Shown piece by piece: positions 17,631 through 26,801 of a DNA stretch of 64,000 nucleotides. Origin of the DNA: Burkholderia sp. USMB20 (GTDB lineage Bacteria > Pseudomonadota > Gammaproteobacteria > Burkholderiales > Burkholderiaceae). The stretch is taken from assembly GCF_000949135.2 (NCBI RefSeq), contig NZ_JTAN02000001.1, positions 310,001 through 374,000 on the forward strand, written 5' to 3'. Numbering within the stretch: the stretch's first letter is position 1; each line of letters begins with the position of its first letter. The notes beneath the pieces are model-generated. The model saw only the letters and a list, made by a program, of their open reading frames with translations, searched no databases and was not told the DNA's origin. Both the position numbers and the translations under genes were made by a program.

Positions 17631-18344
17631 ATGAGCCAGACACCCCGCAATCCCCTGCTTCTGCGCACGCGCGGCATGGCCGCGGAGATCGCCGCGCGCC
17701 TGCGCGTGATGATCGACGAGGGCGAACTGCCGCCCGGCGCGCGGATCGACGAAAAGGAACTGAGCCTCGCGTTCGACGTGTCGAAGACGCCGCTGCGCGA
17801 AGCGCTGAAGGTGCTCGTCGCGGAAGGCGCCGTCACGCATCGCCAGTACATCGGCTATCGCGTCGCGTCGATCGACATCGACGATCTCGTGTCGACGTTC
17901 GAACTGCTGCACGGCCTCGAGGCGATGGCGGGCGAATTGCTGCGCAAGCGGATCGGCACGTCGACGCTCGCCGCGCTGCAGGCGAAGCACCGGCGGATGG
18001 TCGAGTGTCACGAGGCCGGCAAGCGGGTCGAGTATTTCCGGCTGAACCAGCAGATTCATCAGATGATCATCGACGCGGCCGGCAACCCGGTGCTGTCGGG
18101 CATCTATGCGTCGCTGATGTCGAAGGTGCACCGCGCGCGCGGCGCCGCGAACGCGGACACGCTGCGCTGGGCCGAATCGCTGCACGAGCACGAAGCGATC
18201 ATGGCCGCGCTCGCCGATCCCGACCACGCGCGGCTGCCGCAGGTGCTGCGCAGCCATTCGGAGAACACCGCGCGCGAAGTGCTGGCGATTCTCGATCGCA
18301 CCGGCACGGCCGACGTGTCGGCCACGCGGGCGGCCGAAGCGTAA
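17631..18344 (+). CDS. GntR-family (FCD/FadR subfamily) transcriptional regulator
   Basis: A 237-residue protein. The winged helix-turn-helix is at about residues 15-85 (LRVMIDEGELPPGARIDEKELSLAFDVSKTPLREALKVL), followed by the all-helical FCD effector domain (ELLHGLEAMAGELL, then HRRMVECHEAGKRVEYFRLNQQIHQMI). It is transcribed divergently from the MFS-hydantoinase operon and is its likely repressor. The effector is probably the imported compound or an early intermediate. Confidence 0.9.
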   Translation: MSQTPRNPLLLRTRGMAAEIAARLRVMIDEGELPPGARIDEKELSLAFDVSKTPLREALKVLVAEGAVTHRQYIGYRVASIDIDDLVSTFELLHGLEAMAGELLRKRIGTSTLAALQAKHRRMVECHEAGKRVEYFRLNQQIHQMIIDAAGNPVLSGIYASLMSKVHRARGAANADTLRWAESLHEHEAIMAALADPDHARLPQVLRSHSENTAREVLAILDRTGTADVSATRAAEA

Positions 18345-18404
18345 CGGCCTGCCGGGCGAACCGAACACGTAGCGGGGGCCTGCGAACAGACCGTCGGAGG
18401 CCTG

Positions 18405-19589
18405 CTACGCCGCCTTCAACGCCCGTCGCGCCACCTCCGCGAAATACCGCGCACCGACCGGCAGAATCTCGTCGTTGAAATCGTACGTCGCGTTGTGCAG
18501 CGGCACCCCGCCGCGCTCGGCCGCTTCGCCGTTGCCGATGAACACGAAGTTGCCGGGCACCGCCTGCAGGAACGCACCGAAGTCTTCCGAGATCATCATC
18601 GGCTGCACGTCGGCGTTCACCGCGTCGGCACCCGCGACGTGCGCCGCGGCCTCGACGGCCGTGTCGACCCATTCCGGGGAATTCACCGTCGGCGCGAACT
18701 CGTGCGTGTATTCGAACGTGCACGCCGCACCGTGCGTGCGGCAGATCCCTTCGCTGATCTCGCGCATCCGCGTTTCGAGCAGCGTTTGCACGTCGCGCGC
18801 ATAGCTGCGCGTGTCGCCCTTGATCGTCACCGTCGACGGCAGCACGTTGCGCAGCCCGTCGGTGATGAACTCCGTGCACGAGATCACCGCCTGCCGGCCC
18901 GGATCGAGATTGCGCGACACGATCGTCTGCAGCGCGAGCACGATCTGCGAGCCGATCACGATCGGATCGATGCCCATGTGCGGGCGCGCCGCATGCGTGC
19001 CGCGCCCGTCGATCCGGATCACGAAGTTGTCCTCGCTCGCCATGATGCCGCCCGTGCGCGTCGCGAACGTGCCGGCGCGCATGCCCGGCATGTTGTGCGC
19101 GCCGAAGATCGCATCGACCGGGAAACGCTCGAACAGCCCGTCGGCCATCATCGCCTTCGCGCCGCGGCCATGTTCCTCGGCCGGCTGGAAGATGAAGCGC
19201 ACGGTGCCGTCGAAGTCCTTGCGCTCGGCCAGCAGTTGCGCGGCGCCGAGCACCATCGACATGTGGCCGTCGTGCCCGCACGCGTGCATCTTGCCCGGCG
19301 TGCGCGACGCATGTTCGCGGCCCGGCGCGTGCTCGGCGATGTTCAGCGCGTCCATGTCCGCGCGGATGCCGATCGCGCGCGTGCCGGTGCCGACCGTCAG
19401 GTTCGCGACCAGCCCCGTGCCGCCGATCCCGCGCTGCACGTCGAGCCCGAGCGTCGTCAGGATCCGCGCGACGTAGTCCGACGTGTTCACTTCCTCGAAA
19501 CCCGTCTCGGGGTGCTGGTGCAGATGCCGGCGCCAGGTTTTCAGCCGGCCCTGCAGCGTGCTTTCCGCCATTGCGTCCAGTGCGTCCAT
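18405..19589 (-). CDS. M20-family amidohydrolase (hippurate hydrolase-like)
   Basis: A 394-residue zinc hydrolase of the M20D type. Metal ligands are in MHACGHDGHM (residues 101-110) and QPAEEHGRGA, with the later histidine of GTHAARPHMG. This family removes acyl groups from N-acyl amino acids. Two starts are possible: the ATG at 19589 has GAGG at good spacing and was chosen; an ATG at 19613 would add eight residues. The gene follows the diaminopropionate ammonia-lyase gene within 40 bp, suggesting one unit in which deacylation feeds the lyase (inference). Confidence 0.88.
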   Translation of the reverse strand: MDALDAMAESTLQGRLKTWRRHLHQHPETGFEEVNTSDYVARILTTLGLDVQRGIGGTGLVANLTVGTGTRAIGIRADMDALNIAEHAPGREHASRTPGKMHACGHDGHMSMVLGAAQLLAERKDFDGTVRFIFQPAEEHGRGAKAMMADGLFERFPVDAIFGAHNMPGMRAGTFATRTGGIMASEDNFVIRIDGRGTHAARPHMGIDPIVIGSQIVLALQTIVSRNLDPGRQAVISCTEFITDGLRNVLPSTVTIKGDTRSYARDVQTLLETRMREISEGICRTHGAACTFEYTHEFAPTVNSPEWVDTAVEAAAHVAGADAVNADVQPMMISEDFGAFLQAVPGNFVFIGNGEAAERGGVPLHNATYDFNDEILPVGARYFAEVARRALKAA

Positions 19590-19627
19590 CGTGCTTGCCT
19601 CGTCGGTCGTCATGTCGTTCGGGTCGC

Positions 19628-20896
19628 TCAGGTTTCTGCGGCCGCGCGGGTCCGCGTCAGCCAGTCGCGCTGGCGCGCCAGCACCGCGTCGGCCGTCTCG
19701 CCGACACACCGCCGGTAGACGGTCGGCGCGGTCGCGCCTTCCGTGTTGATCGCCAGCACGCGCGCGTTCGCATCGAGCCCGACCTGGCGTGCGAGCGCCG
19801 GATCGCGCATCAGCACGGTCAGCCCCGCGATGCCCGCCGCGCCCGACTCGCCGGACACGAACGGCACGTCACGTTCGCTGCCGACGGCCAGCGCGCGCAT
19901 CGCCTGCACCGCGTCGTCGTCGTCGATCAGCATGAAGTGATCGATGCCCGGCTCGAGAAAGTCCCATGCGAGCGGCGACGCCTCGCCGCACGCGAGCCCC
20001 GCCATCACCGAGTCGACGCTGCCGGTCGCCTTCGTCGCGCGCCCGGCGAGCGCGCTCTGGTACAGGCAATCGGCCTGGCGCGGCTCGACGACGATGAAAT
20101 GCGGCCGCCGTGCGCCGGCATGCTCCCACAGATAGCTCGCGACACCGGCCGCAAGGCCGCCGACGCCGCCCTGCAGGAACACGTGCGTGAACGGCCGGTT
20201 ATCGCCGTTGCCGTCGCCGCCGAGGCCGCCCTCTCCCGCCGCCTGCTGCGCGAGCGCCTCGGCCGCGATCACGCCGTAGCCCTGCATCACGTCGCGGGGA
20301 ATCGCCTCGTAGCCGTCGTACGACGTATCCGACACCACGTGCCAGCCGTTCGCGTCCGCGAGCTGCGCGGCGTGCACGACCGATTCGTCGTAGTTGCCGG
20401 CGATCCGCACGATCCGTGCGCCGTGCGCGGCGATCGCATGCTCGCGCTCCGCGTCGACGTGCGCGTGCAGCACGATCACGCAGCGGCAGCCGATCGCGCG
20501 CGCGGCGGCGGCCAGCGCGCGGCCGTGATTGCCGTCGGTTGCGCTGATCACCGTCAGGTCGGCCAGCGACGCCGCGTAGCGGCCCGTGACGAGCCCCCGC
20601 GGATCGAGCGCCTCGTTGCGCCGCAACCGCTTCACGAGCCGCATCAGCGCGATCGGCGCGCCGAGCGCCTTGAAGCTGCCGAGCGGCGAACGGCATGCCT
20701 CGTCCTTCACGCTGACACTCGCGACGCCGAGCCGCGCGGCCAGATCGGGCAGCGCGCGCAACGGCGTGCGGGCCGCGCCGACGAGCGGCCAGTGCGCGAG
20801 CCACGCGCCGCTCTCGTCGGCCGCGGCGATGTTCATGATGCGGCGCAGCGTGTCGGGATAGTCGGTGCGCGACGCGCGGGGATTGGCGATCAGCAT
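19628..20896 (-). CDS. dpaL: 2,3-Diaminopropionate ammonia-lyase
   Basis: A 422-residue fold-type II PLP enzyme. The cofactor lysine is K76 in SPLGSFKALGAP, followed by SATDGNHGRALA, the glycine-rich QGGVGGLAAGVASYLW, and SGESGAAG near the C-terminus, all typical of YgeX/DpaL. It converts D- or L-2,3-diaminopropionate to pyruvate and two ammonia. The N-terminus is set by the ATG at 20896 (MLIANPRAS); the frame is open upstream but that stretch overlaps the divergent Lrp gene. It is the first gene of a unit with the M20 hydrolase, controlled most likely by the divergent Lrp-family protein. Confidence 0.88.
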   Translation of the reverse strand: MLIANPRASRTDYPDTLRRIMNIAAADESGAWLAHWPLVGAARTPLRALPDLAARLGVASVSVKDEACRSPLGSFKALGAPIALMRLVKRLRRNEALDPRGLVTGRYAASLADLTVISATDGNHGRALAAAARAIGCRCVIVLHAHVDAEREHAIAAHGARIVRIAGNYDESVVHAAQLADANGWHVVSDTSYDGYEAIPRDVMQGYGVIAAEALAQQAAGEGGLGGDGNGDNRPFTHVFLQGGVGGLAAGVASYLWEHAGARRPHFIVVEPRQADCLYQSALAGRATKATGSVDSVMAGLACGEASPLAWDFLEPGIDHFMLIDDDDAVQAMRALAVGSERDVPFVSGESGAAGIAGLTVLMRDPALARQVGLDANARVLAINTEGATAPTVYRRCVGETADAVLARQRDWLTRTRAAAET

Positions 20897-21077
20897 GGCG
20901 GGAAGGGCTCCGGAAATGGGCCGCGCGGGCGGCCCGGCGGTGGATGCGGTGCGGGCGCATACGGGTTGCGCGCGCCGTCGGTCCGAAAAATAATATTGCG
21001 CATCCCGGTCAATAAAATCGCCAAATCGGCGCTCCGGACGCAAAAATTTCTCATTCTTTCGAGGCTGCCGCGCCATC

Positions 21078-21554
21078 ATGCCCACCCCACTCGATGCGTT
21101 CGATCGCAAGCTGCTGATGGAAGTCCAGCGCGACGCGCACACGCCGCAGACCGAACTCGGCGCCCGCGTGAACCTGTCGACCGCCGCCGTGAACCGCCGC
21201 CTGCGGCGGCTCGCGGAGGACGGCGTGATCGAGCGCTACACGGCGGTCGTCGCGCCGGAGAAGGTCGATCATCCGCTGACGATCGTCGTGAACGTCGAGG
21301 TCGAGCGCGAGCAGATCGACCAGCTCGACGCGATGAAGCGGACCTTCGAGCGCTGCCCGCAGATCCAGCAGTGCTACTACGTGACCGGGGAATGGGATTT
21401 CGTGCTGATCCTCGCCGTGCGCAACATGGATCAGTACAACGCGCTCACGCGCGAGCTGTTCTTCGCGAACAACAACGTGAAGCGCTTCAAGACGCTGGTG
21501 AGCATGAGTCGCGTGAAGGTCGGGCTCGAGGTGCCGGTGGATCCCGGCGAGTGA
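21078..21554 (+). CDS. Lrp/AsnC-family transcriptional regulator
   Basis: A 158-residue protein with the standard layout. The N-terminal helix-turn-helix is LDAFDRKLLMEVQRDAHTPQTELGARVNLSTAAVNRRLRRLAEDGVI (in part), and the RAM effector domain begins near residue 65 (LTIVVNVEVEREQ), with CYYVTGEWDFVLI. It is divergent from dpaL, so it probably senses an amino acid such as diaminopropionate and controls dpaL and the M20 gene. The intergenic gap is AT-rich, as expected of an Lrp target. Confidence 0.9.
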   Translation: MPTPLDAFDRKLLMEVQRDAHTPQTELGARVNLSTAAVNRRLRRLAEDGVIERYTAVVAPEKVDHPLTIVVNVEVEREQIDQLDAMKRTFERCPQIQQCYYVTGEWDFVLILAVRNMDQYNALTRELFFANNNVKRFKTLVSMSRVKVGLEVPVDPGE

Positions 21555-21564
21555 CGCTTGAACG

Positions 21565-22182
21565 TCAGCGCCTGTCGGCAGCCAATGAACCGAAAAACGT
21601 CGCGACCTTCGCCTTGCTCGTCGTCTGCAATCGCGACATGAGCCCGTGATCGACCTGCCGCAACCCGTAAGTCTCGCCGATGTCGCGCTGCATCCGGCAC
21701 CACAGATGGCTCGCGATCTCCGCGTCGACCATCGCGCGGTGGGCACGGCCCGTCTGCGGCAGGCGCAGCATGGTCGCGAGGTTCGACAGGCGGTGACTTT
21801 GCGCGTGCGGGTAGAGGCGCCGCGCGACGAGCATCGTGCATGCGAACGCATGCTCGGCCGCCATCCCGAGCATCCCGAGTTCGGCCTGCCAGAACCGCTT
21901 GTCGAAGCCGGCGTTGTGCGCGACGACGGGATGGCTGCCGACGAATGCCGCGGCTTCCTTCATGACCTTCGACACCGGCGGTGCCGACGCGATCATGTCG
22001 TTCGTGATCCCCGTGAGCGCGACGACGTCGGACGGAATGCGACGGCCGGCGTTCATCAGGCTCTGGTAACGGTCGACGATCTCGCCGTCGCGGAGAAGGA
22101 TCACGGCGATCTCGGTCGCCCTGTCGCCCATGTTCGGAGAAAGCCCGGTTGTTTCGAAGTCGAGTACCGCTACGGTTTGCAT
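21565..22182 (-). CDS. DnaQ-like 3'-5' exonuclease (DEDDh family)
   Basis: A 205-residue protein with the Exo I motif AVLDFETTGLSP (catalytic D8 and E10), a central HPVVAHNAGFDKRFW (Exo II), and RAHRAMVDAEIASHLW (Exo III, DEDDh-type His and Asp). It resembles the proofreading subunit of DNA polymerase III but is shorter and stand-alone, as for housekeeping RNase T/DnaQ-like nucleases. The ATG at 22182 places the Exo I motif at the N-terminus as in the family, though its Shine-Dalgarno is poor. It is convergent with the Lrp gene and has no operon partner. Confidence 0.85.
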   Translation of the reverse strand: MQTVAVLDFETTGLSPNMGDRATEIAVILLRDGEIVDRYQSLMNAGRRIPSDVVALTGITNDMIASAPPVSKVMKEAAAFVGSHPVVAHNAGFDKRFWQAELGMLGMAAEHAFACTMLVARRLYPHAQSHRLSNLATMLRLPQTGRAHRAMVDAEIASHLWCRMQRDIGETYGLRQVDHGLMSRLQTTSKAKVATFFGSLAADRR

Positions 22183-22369
22183 GGTCGAATCGGAGGAAGG
22201 ATAGCTGGCGGCGCACGTCGGCCGGGACGTGTCTCGCCGACGCGAAAGCGCCACAGTGTATCCCCGGAAGCCGCGTCGGGCGGCAAACTCGATCGTCATG
22301 CGCGGCGCACCGCCGTTTCCATCCGGACGGACCGGCACGCTCGCGCCATCCGCCGCCGAACAGCGGCGA

Positions 22370-22399
22370 ATGTACCGAAGCTTCCGCGCGTCGGTACAT
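22370..22399. terminator. Hairpin downstream of the feruloyl-esterase gene
   Basis: Perfect 9-base inverted repeat ATGTACCGA ... TCGGTACAT with a 12-base loop, about 15 bases beyond the stop codon at 22414 of the minus-strand esterase gene. The position fits an operon end. There is no clear T-tract, so it may not be a classical intrinsic terminator. Confidence 0.4.
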
Positions 22400-22413
22400 C
22401 CCTCTTCCCTACA

Positions 22414-24138
22414 TCATCGACAACTGAAGCTCGCCGCCGAATTCACGTCGCCCGAGCCGTTGTAGCGCGCGACCTGCGGGTACGGGCACAGCGGCCGCGT
22501 GCGTCCCGCGCCCCACGACGTCGGCACGTCCGCGTTCGGCACCGCGTTCGTCGTGTCGCGCGCCGTGGCGACGATCGCCGCGGGCGCCTGCCCCTGCTCG
22601 ACCCACGCGACGAGCGGCGTCAGCATGTCGAACTGGTCGGCCGCCGGCCCGCCCGAGCAGTGGTTCATGCCCGGTACCGGATAGAGGCGCGCGAAGCCCG
22701 ACGCGTCGCCGCCGTTCGCCTGCGCGAGCCGCCCGTACCAGTCGCTCGTGTCGTTGAACGAGAACACCGGGTCGCCGGTGCCGTGATAGACGAGCAGCTT
22801 CGCGCCGCGCGATTTCAGCGCGGACAGGTTGGTCTCGTCGGGCGGCGTCATGAACGACCACGACGATTGCGTGTACACACCGTTCGTCGCGAAGATCGCC
22901 GGCGCGTCGTTGTCCATGTCGAAGCCGAGCGCGAAGCCGGCGAGGTTCGCGAGCGTCGCGGCGGTTTTCGGCGGCGTCATGAACGTGAACGCCATCGCGG
23001 CCGGGTCGAGCATGACCGAATTCGACTGTTTCCATGCGGCCCAGCCGGGGCCCGAGATGCCCGGATCGTACGGAAAACTCGCATAGAGCGCCGTGCCCGC
23101 GCTGTTGCGCGCGCCCGCGAACACGTTCTCGAGCGCGCTCTTCTGCGCGGTCGTGAGGCACGCGCCGGTGCGCGTGCCGTTCGCGCAGGTCGGGATGTCC
23201 GTCTCGACGCTGAAATGCGCCTGGCACGCGGCGACGTCCTGCACCATCCCGTCGGCCACGCCATCGAGCGCATCGCACTTGTCGAGAATCTTCGCGCCGA
23301 CGAACCGGCGCTCGGCATCGGTGAAGCCGCTGCGGATGTCGGGCAGCCCGTTCGTCCCGGTCGCCGACGCGATCTTCGCGAACTGCTGCGCGCCGTACAT
23401 CTCGCCGATCGCCGCCTTCGGCAGATGGAAGCCCGGATCGCCCGCGATGATCCCGTCGTAGTCGCCCGCGTTGCGCACGGCCGTGACCATCGCGTGCCGG
23501 CCGCCGTTCGAGCAGCCGCCGAAATAGCTGCGGTCGGGCGTCTTCCCGTATGCGAGCCGGATCACCTGCTTCGCCATCGGCGTGAGCGCGTCGACCGCGC
23601 CGTAGCCGTAATCGAGCCGCGCCTGCGGATCGAGGCCGAACAGCGGGTTCTGCGCGGCGCTGTGCCCGGAATCCGAGCTGATCACCGCGAAGCCCTGGTT
23701 CAGCGCATCGGTCAACGGCCCGCCGCCGCCGACCTCGCCGGTCGCGGTCACGACGTTGCCGTCGAGCCCGCCGTTCGCCTGGTAGAAGAAGCGGCCGTTC
23801 CACGCTTTCGGCAAGCGCATCTCGAAGCCGATCGCGTAAGTCTTGCCGTCCACCGCGCTCACGCGCTCGTTCATCTTCCCGTCGATCACGCAGTGCTCGG
23901 CGATCGGCTTGCCGGCCACCGTCAGCGTGCCGGCGGCCGCGGTCGTCACCGACGTGAACGATGTGTTCGCATACGCGAGCTTCGCGGCGAGCGCGTCGCA
24001 CGTCTGCGCCATCGCGGCCGGCGTCGCGGCGCTCAGGTGCGTCGGCGTGGCGCTGACCGAATCGTCGCCGCCGCAGCCGGCGAGCATGGCCGCCGCGGAC
24101 AGCGGCGCAATACAGAGGAATGCAGATTTCCTGTTCAA
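22414..24138 (-). CDS. Tannase/feruloyl esterase family lipoprotein
   Basis: A 574-residue serine esterase. The catalytic residues follow the CS-D-HC pattern of the family: S210 in GGCSNGGRHAM, D456 in YHGTGDPVFS, H493 in GMNHCSGGP, with C209 and C494 as the linking disulfide. A calcium-site-like CDALDGVADG is at about residues 288-297. The N-terminus has a lipobox LAGC (lipid Cys22), so it sits on the outer membrane or periplasmic face. The start is a TTG at 24138 with GGGAG six bases upstream. It probably cleaves hydroxycinnamate esters (chlorogenate-type) and supplies the acids used by the adjacent genes. Confidence 0.87.
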   Translation of the reverse strand: MNRKSAFLCIAPLSAAAMLAGCGGDDSVSATPTHLSAATPAAMAQTCDALAAKLAYANTSFTSVTTAAAGTLTVAGKPIAEHCVIDGKMNERVSAVDGKTYAIGFEMRLPKAWNGRFFYQANGGLDGNVVTATGEVGGGGPLTDALNQGFAVISSDSGHSAAQNPLFGLDPQARLDYGYGAVDALTPMAKQVIRLAYGKTPDRSYFGGCSNGGRHAMVTAVRNAGDYDGIIAGDPGFHLPKAAIGEMYGAQQFAKIASATGTNGLPDIRSGFTDAERRFVGAKILDKCDALDGVADGMVQDVAACQAHFSVETDIPTCANGTRTGACLTTAQKSALENVFAGARNSAGTALYASFPYDPGISGPGWAAWKQSNSVMLDPAAMAFTFMTPPKTAATLANLAGFALGFDMDNDAPAIFATNGVYTQSSWSFMTPPDETNLSALKSRGAKLLVYHGTGDPVFSFNDTSDWYGRLAQANGGDASGFARLYPVPGMNHCSGGPAADQFDMLTPLVAWVEQGQAPAAIVATARDTTNAVPNADVPTSWGAGRTRPLCPYPQVARYNGSGDVNSAASFSCR

Positions 24139-24166
24139 GATAGCTCCCGTTCGTCTGGCTGCCGGA

Positions 24167-25315
24167 TCAGAACATGTGCCGCACGCCGACCATCGCGCCG
24201 AGCTGCCCCATCCCCGCGCCGGGCGTCGTGCCGGGCCCGCCGCCGCTGACCGCGTAGCGTGCATGCGCGCTGTTCCACAGATACGACGATTGCGCGTAGA
24301 CGGCCGTGCGCTTGCTCAGCAGATAGGTCGCGCGCAGCGTGGCCATCGTCGCGCGCGTGTCGTGCGCGCTGTTGACGATCCGGTAGCCTTCGCCGTCGAC
24401 GACGAAATCGGGCTTGATCGCATACGACGCGCCAAGGAAGAACAGGTCCGAATGCGCGCCCGGCGCGGCCGGCGAACCGGTCGACACGCGCCGCCCGATC
24501 CAGCCCGCGCCGATCCGCGCGCCCGCCGCCTGCGCATACGCGCTCACGTGCGTGCGCGCGTCCTTGCCGCCGCTGCTCGTGAAAGGAACGGGCGCCACGC
24601 CATCGAAGAAGTTCGCGGCCGCGCCGGTGCCGCCGCGCTGCTCCTCGTACGACGCCGCCGCACCGAAATACGCGCTGTCGTACTTGAGCATCACCGACCA
24701 GTTGCGGCACTGGACGGCATCGCCCGGCACCTGCCCCGCGCAGGTGCCCTGCCCCGGCGAGTTGCCGGTGCCCGCGCCGTCGCGGCCGAACGAATACGCG
24801 GCGCCGAGCGTCACGCCGCGATAGGTGCCGACGTAGGTCACCGCGTTGTCGGCGCGGCCGTTCGGCACGTACGCGTCGAACGAGCCGAGCCCGTAGATGT
24901 CGGGGCCGATGATGTCCGCGCCCTGCAGCGCGAGATAGGTCATCGTGTACTGACGGCCGAACGCGAGCGTGCCGAAGCCGCTCTTCAGCCCGACGAACGC
25001 CTGCCGCCCGAACAGCCGGCCGCCCTGGCCGAGATCGCCGCCGCGCACGTTGAAGCCGCTTTCGAGCGTGAATACCGCCTGGTAGCCGCCGCCGAGATCC
25101 TCGGTACCGCGCAGGCCCCAGCGCGACGGCAGCTCGCCCGTCACGCCCGGCATGCGCACGACGTGGTCGCCGGCCGCATTCGCGTGCGACACGAACTCGA
25201 CGCCCGTATCGATGATCCCGTACAGCGTCACGCTCGACTGCGCGTGCGCGCCGGTCGCGGCGAGCGCGCAGCACGCGCCGGCGGCCAGCAGGCCGTTCCT
25301 TGTCTTCGTCTTCAT
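24167..25315 (-). CDS. Gram-negative general porin (OmpC/Omp32 type)
   Basis: A 382-residue outer-membrane porin. It has a signal peptide ending at GAHA, a mature start QSSVTLYGIIDTGVEF typical of Burkholderiales trimeric porins, the RWGLRGTEDLGGGYQAVFTLE barrel segment, and a C-terminal phenylalanine (VGVRHMF) for BAM recognition. It lies between the AAHS transporter (gap 66 bp) and the esterase (gap 28 bp) on the same strand, so it probably gives outer-membrane passage for the same aromatic substrates. Confidence 0.92.
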   Translation of the reverse strand: MKTKTRNGLLAAGACCALAATGAHAQSSVTLYGIIDTGVEFVSHANAAGDHVVRMPGVTGELPSRWGLRGTEDLGGGYQAVFTLESGFNVRGGDLGQGGRLFGRQAFVGLKSGFGTLAFGRQYTMTYLALQGADIIGPDIYGLGSFDAYVPNGRADNAVTYVGTYRGVTLGAAYSFGRDGAGTGNSPGQGTCAGQVPGDAVQCRNWSVMLKYDSAYFGAAASYEEQRGGTGAAANFFDGVAPVPFTSSGGKDARTHVSAYAQAAGARIGAGWIGRRVSTGSPAAPGAHSDLFFLGASYAIKPDFVVDGEGYRIVNSAHDTRATMATLRATYLLSKRTAVYAQSSYLWNSAHARYAVSGGGPGTTPGAGMGQLGAMVGVRHMF

Positions 25316-25381
25316 GTCGTTGCGTCTCCAGACCGTGTTGAATCGCGCGCTCTGACGGCGCGCATCGAAAAAAACGAAAGC

Positions 25382-26587
25382 TCAGTCGCCGGCTTGCGGG
25401 CGGCGAATCAGCACGAATGCGGCGAAGGCCGCGACGAGCGTGACGGGGATGCTGGCGCCGATCACGACGGGCGCACTGCGGCCGGCGGCCAGCAGCGTCG
25501 CGGCCGCGAGCGGCCCGACGACGGAACCGAGCCGGCCGACGGCCACCGCCGCGCCGACGCCCGTGCCGCGCATCGCGGTCGGGTAATAGATCGCCGCGAG
25601 CGCATACAGCACTGACTGCCCGCCGACCACGAACATCCCGGCCGCGAACGCGGCTGCCGCGAGCGACGCGAAGCCCGGCGCGGCCGCGAGCGCGGCGAGC
25701 GACAGCACGATCCCGACGTACATGCCGCCAACCACGCGCGACGCGCGCATCCGGTCGAGCGCCGCGCCGATGCCGAGCGCGCCGAGCCCCGCGCCGACGT
25801 TGAACGCGATCTGCACGAGGCCCACGTGCGCGCGATCGAGCCCGCGCGAGGCCATCAGCGACGGCAGCCAGTTCAGCAGGAAGTAGAGGACGATCAGCGT
25901 GCAGAAGTAACTGATCCACAGCGCGACCGTCGACGTCGTGCGGCCGTCGCCGAACAGCGTGCGCGCGACGCTCGTGCGCGCGGCCGGCGTGCCGGCGACG
26001 TCGAGATACGCGCGCGATTCCGGCAGGAACCACACCAGCAGCGGCACGAGCAGCAGCGGCCCCACGCCGCCGACGTAGAAGATGTGCCGCCATTCGGTGT
26101 CGCCGGCGAGCAGCACGCCGATCAGCGACGCGATCACGCCGCCGAACGGGATGCCGCAGTACATCGTCGCCACCGCGCTGCTGCGCGAGCGCGGCTCGAC
26201 CGCTTCGGACGACAGCGCGATCAGGTTCGGCATCGCGCCGCCGAGGCCGATGCCGGTCAGCACGCGCACGACGACGAGCATCGCGAAGGTCGAGACCTGC
26301 GCGGTGGCGATCGACAGCAGCCCGAACAGCACGGCCGACGCGATCAGCACGCGCTTGCGGCCGATCCGGTCGGCGAGCCGCCCGCCGAGCATCGCGCCCG
26401 GCAGCAGCCCGAAGGTGCCCGCGCTGAACGCGATGCCCATCTGCGACACGCTCAACCCGAATTCGCGCGCCATGCGCGGCGCGGCGACGCCGACCGACTG
26501 CAGGTCGAGCCCTTCGAGAAGGGCGATCGCGAAACACAGCGCGAGCGTGGTCGCGACCGTGGGTTTTTCGGCAACGTAAGTGTTCAT
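25382..26587 (-). CDS. Aromatic-acid:H+ symporter, MFS AAHS family
   Basis: A 401-residue transporter with 12 predicted helices. The start of helix 1 (ALCFAIALLEGLDLQSVGVAAP) carries the Asp that is conserved in PcaK/BenK-type transporters, and the loop between helices 2 and 3 has GGRLADRIGRKRVL. AAHS members import benzoates and hydroxycinnamates. The ATG at 26587 is supported by GGAG upstream. It is the first gene of the transporter-porin-esterase unit and has its own operator-containing promoter (26701-26729). Likely substrate: ferulate, p-coumarate or caffeate. Confidence 0.88.
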   Translation of the reverse strand: MNTYVAEKPTVATTLALCFAIALLEGLDLQSVGVAAPRMAREFGLSVSQMGIAFSAGTFGLLPGAMLGGRLADRIGRKRVLIASAVLFGLLSIATAQVSTFAMLVVVRVLTGIGLGGAMPNLIALSSEAVEPRSRSSAVATMYCGIPFGGVIASLIGVLLAGDTEWRHIFYVGGVGPLLLVPLLVWFLPESRAYLDVAGTPAARTSVARTLFGDGRTTSTVALWISYFCTLIVLYFLLNWLPSLMASRGLDRAHVGLVQIAFNVGAGLGALGIGAALDRMRASRVVGGMYVGIVLSLAALAAAPGFASLAAAAFAAGMFVVGGQSVLYALAAIYYPTAMRGTGVGAAVAVGRLGSVVGPLAAATLLAAGRSAPVVIGASIPVTLVAAFAAFVLIRRPQAGD

Positions 26588-26700
26588 CGTGTCTGTCTCC
26601 AATCCCATGTCTTGTAGTCGTCGGCCCTGCAACGGCCGCCGCGCGCCGCCGCCGGCCAGTGGCGGAGCGGCGCGCGCGGTGTCGTCCGAACGGCCTCCCT

Positions 26701-26729
26701 TATCAGGCAGCCTGATTCGCTGGCCGCAA
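26701..26729 (-). promoter_or_regulatory. Predicted promoter with MarR-type operator for transporter-porin-esterase unit
   Basis: On the minus strand, a -35-like TTGCGG (26729-26724) and a -10-like CTGATA (26706-26701) are 17 bases apart. The operator ATCAGG-CAG-CCTGAT (26702-26716) overlaps the spacer and -10. It has the same half-sites and spacing as the site in front of ech. Confidence 0.6.
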
Positions 26730-26801
26730 GAATGCCTGCCGGTATCGTGGCCGGCCGGTCGTCGTGCCTGCTTGCTTCGGTTTGCTTCGGTCTGCTTCTG
26801 C

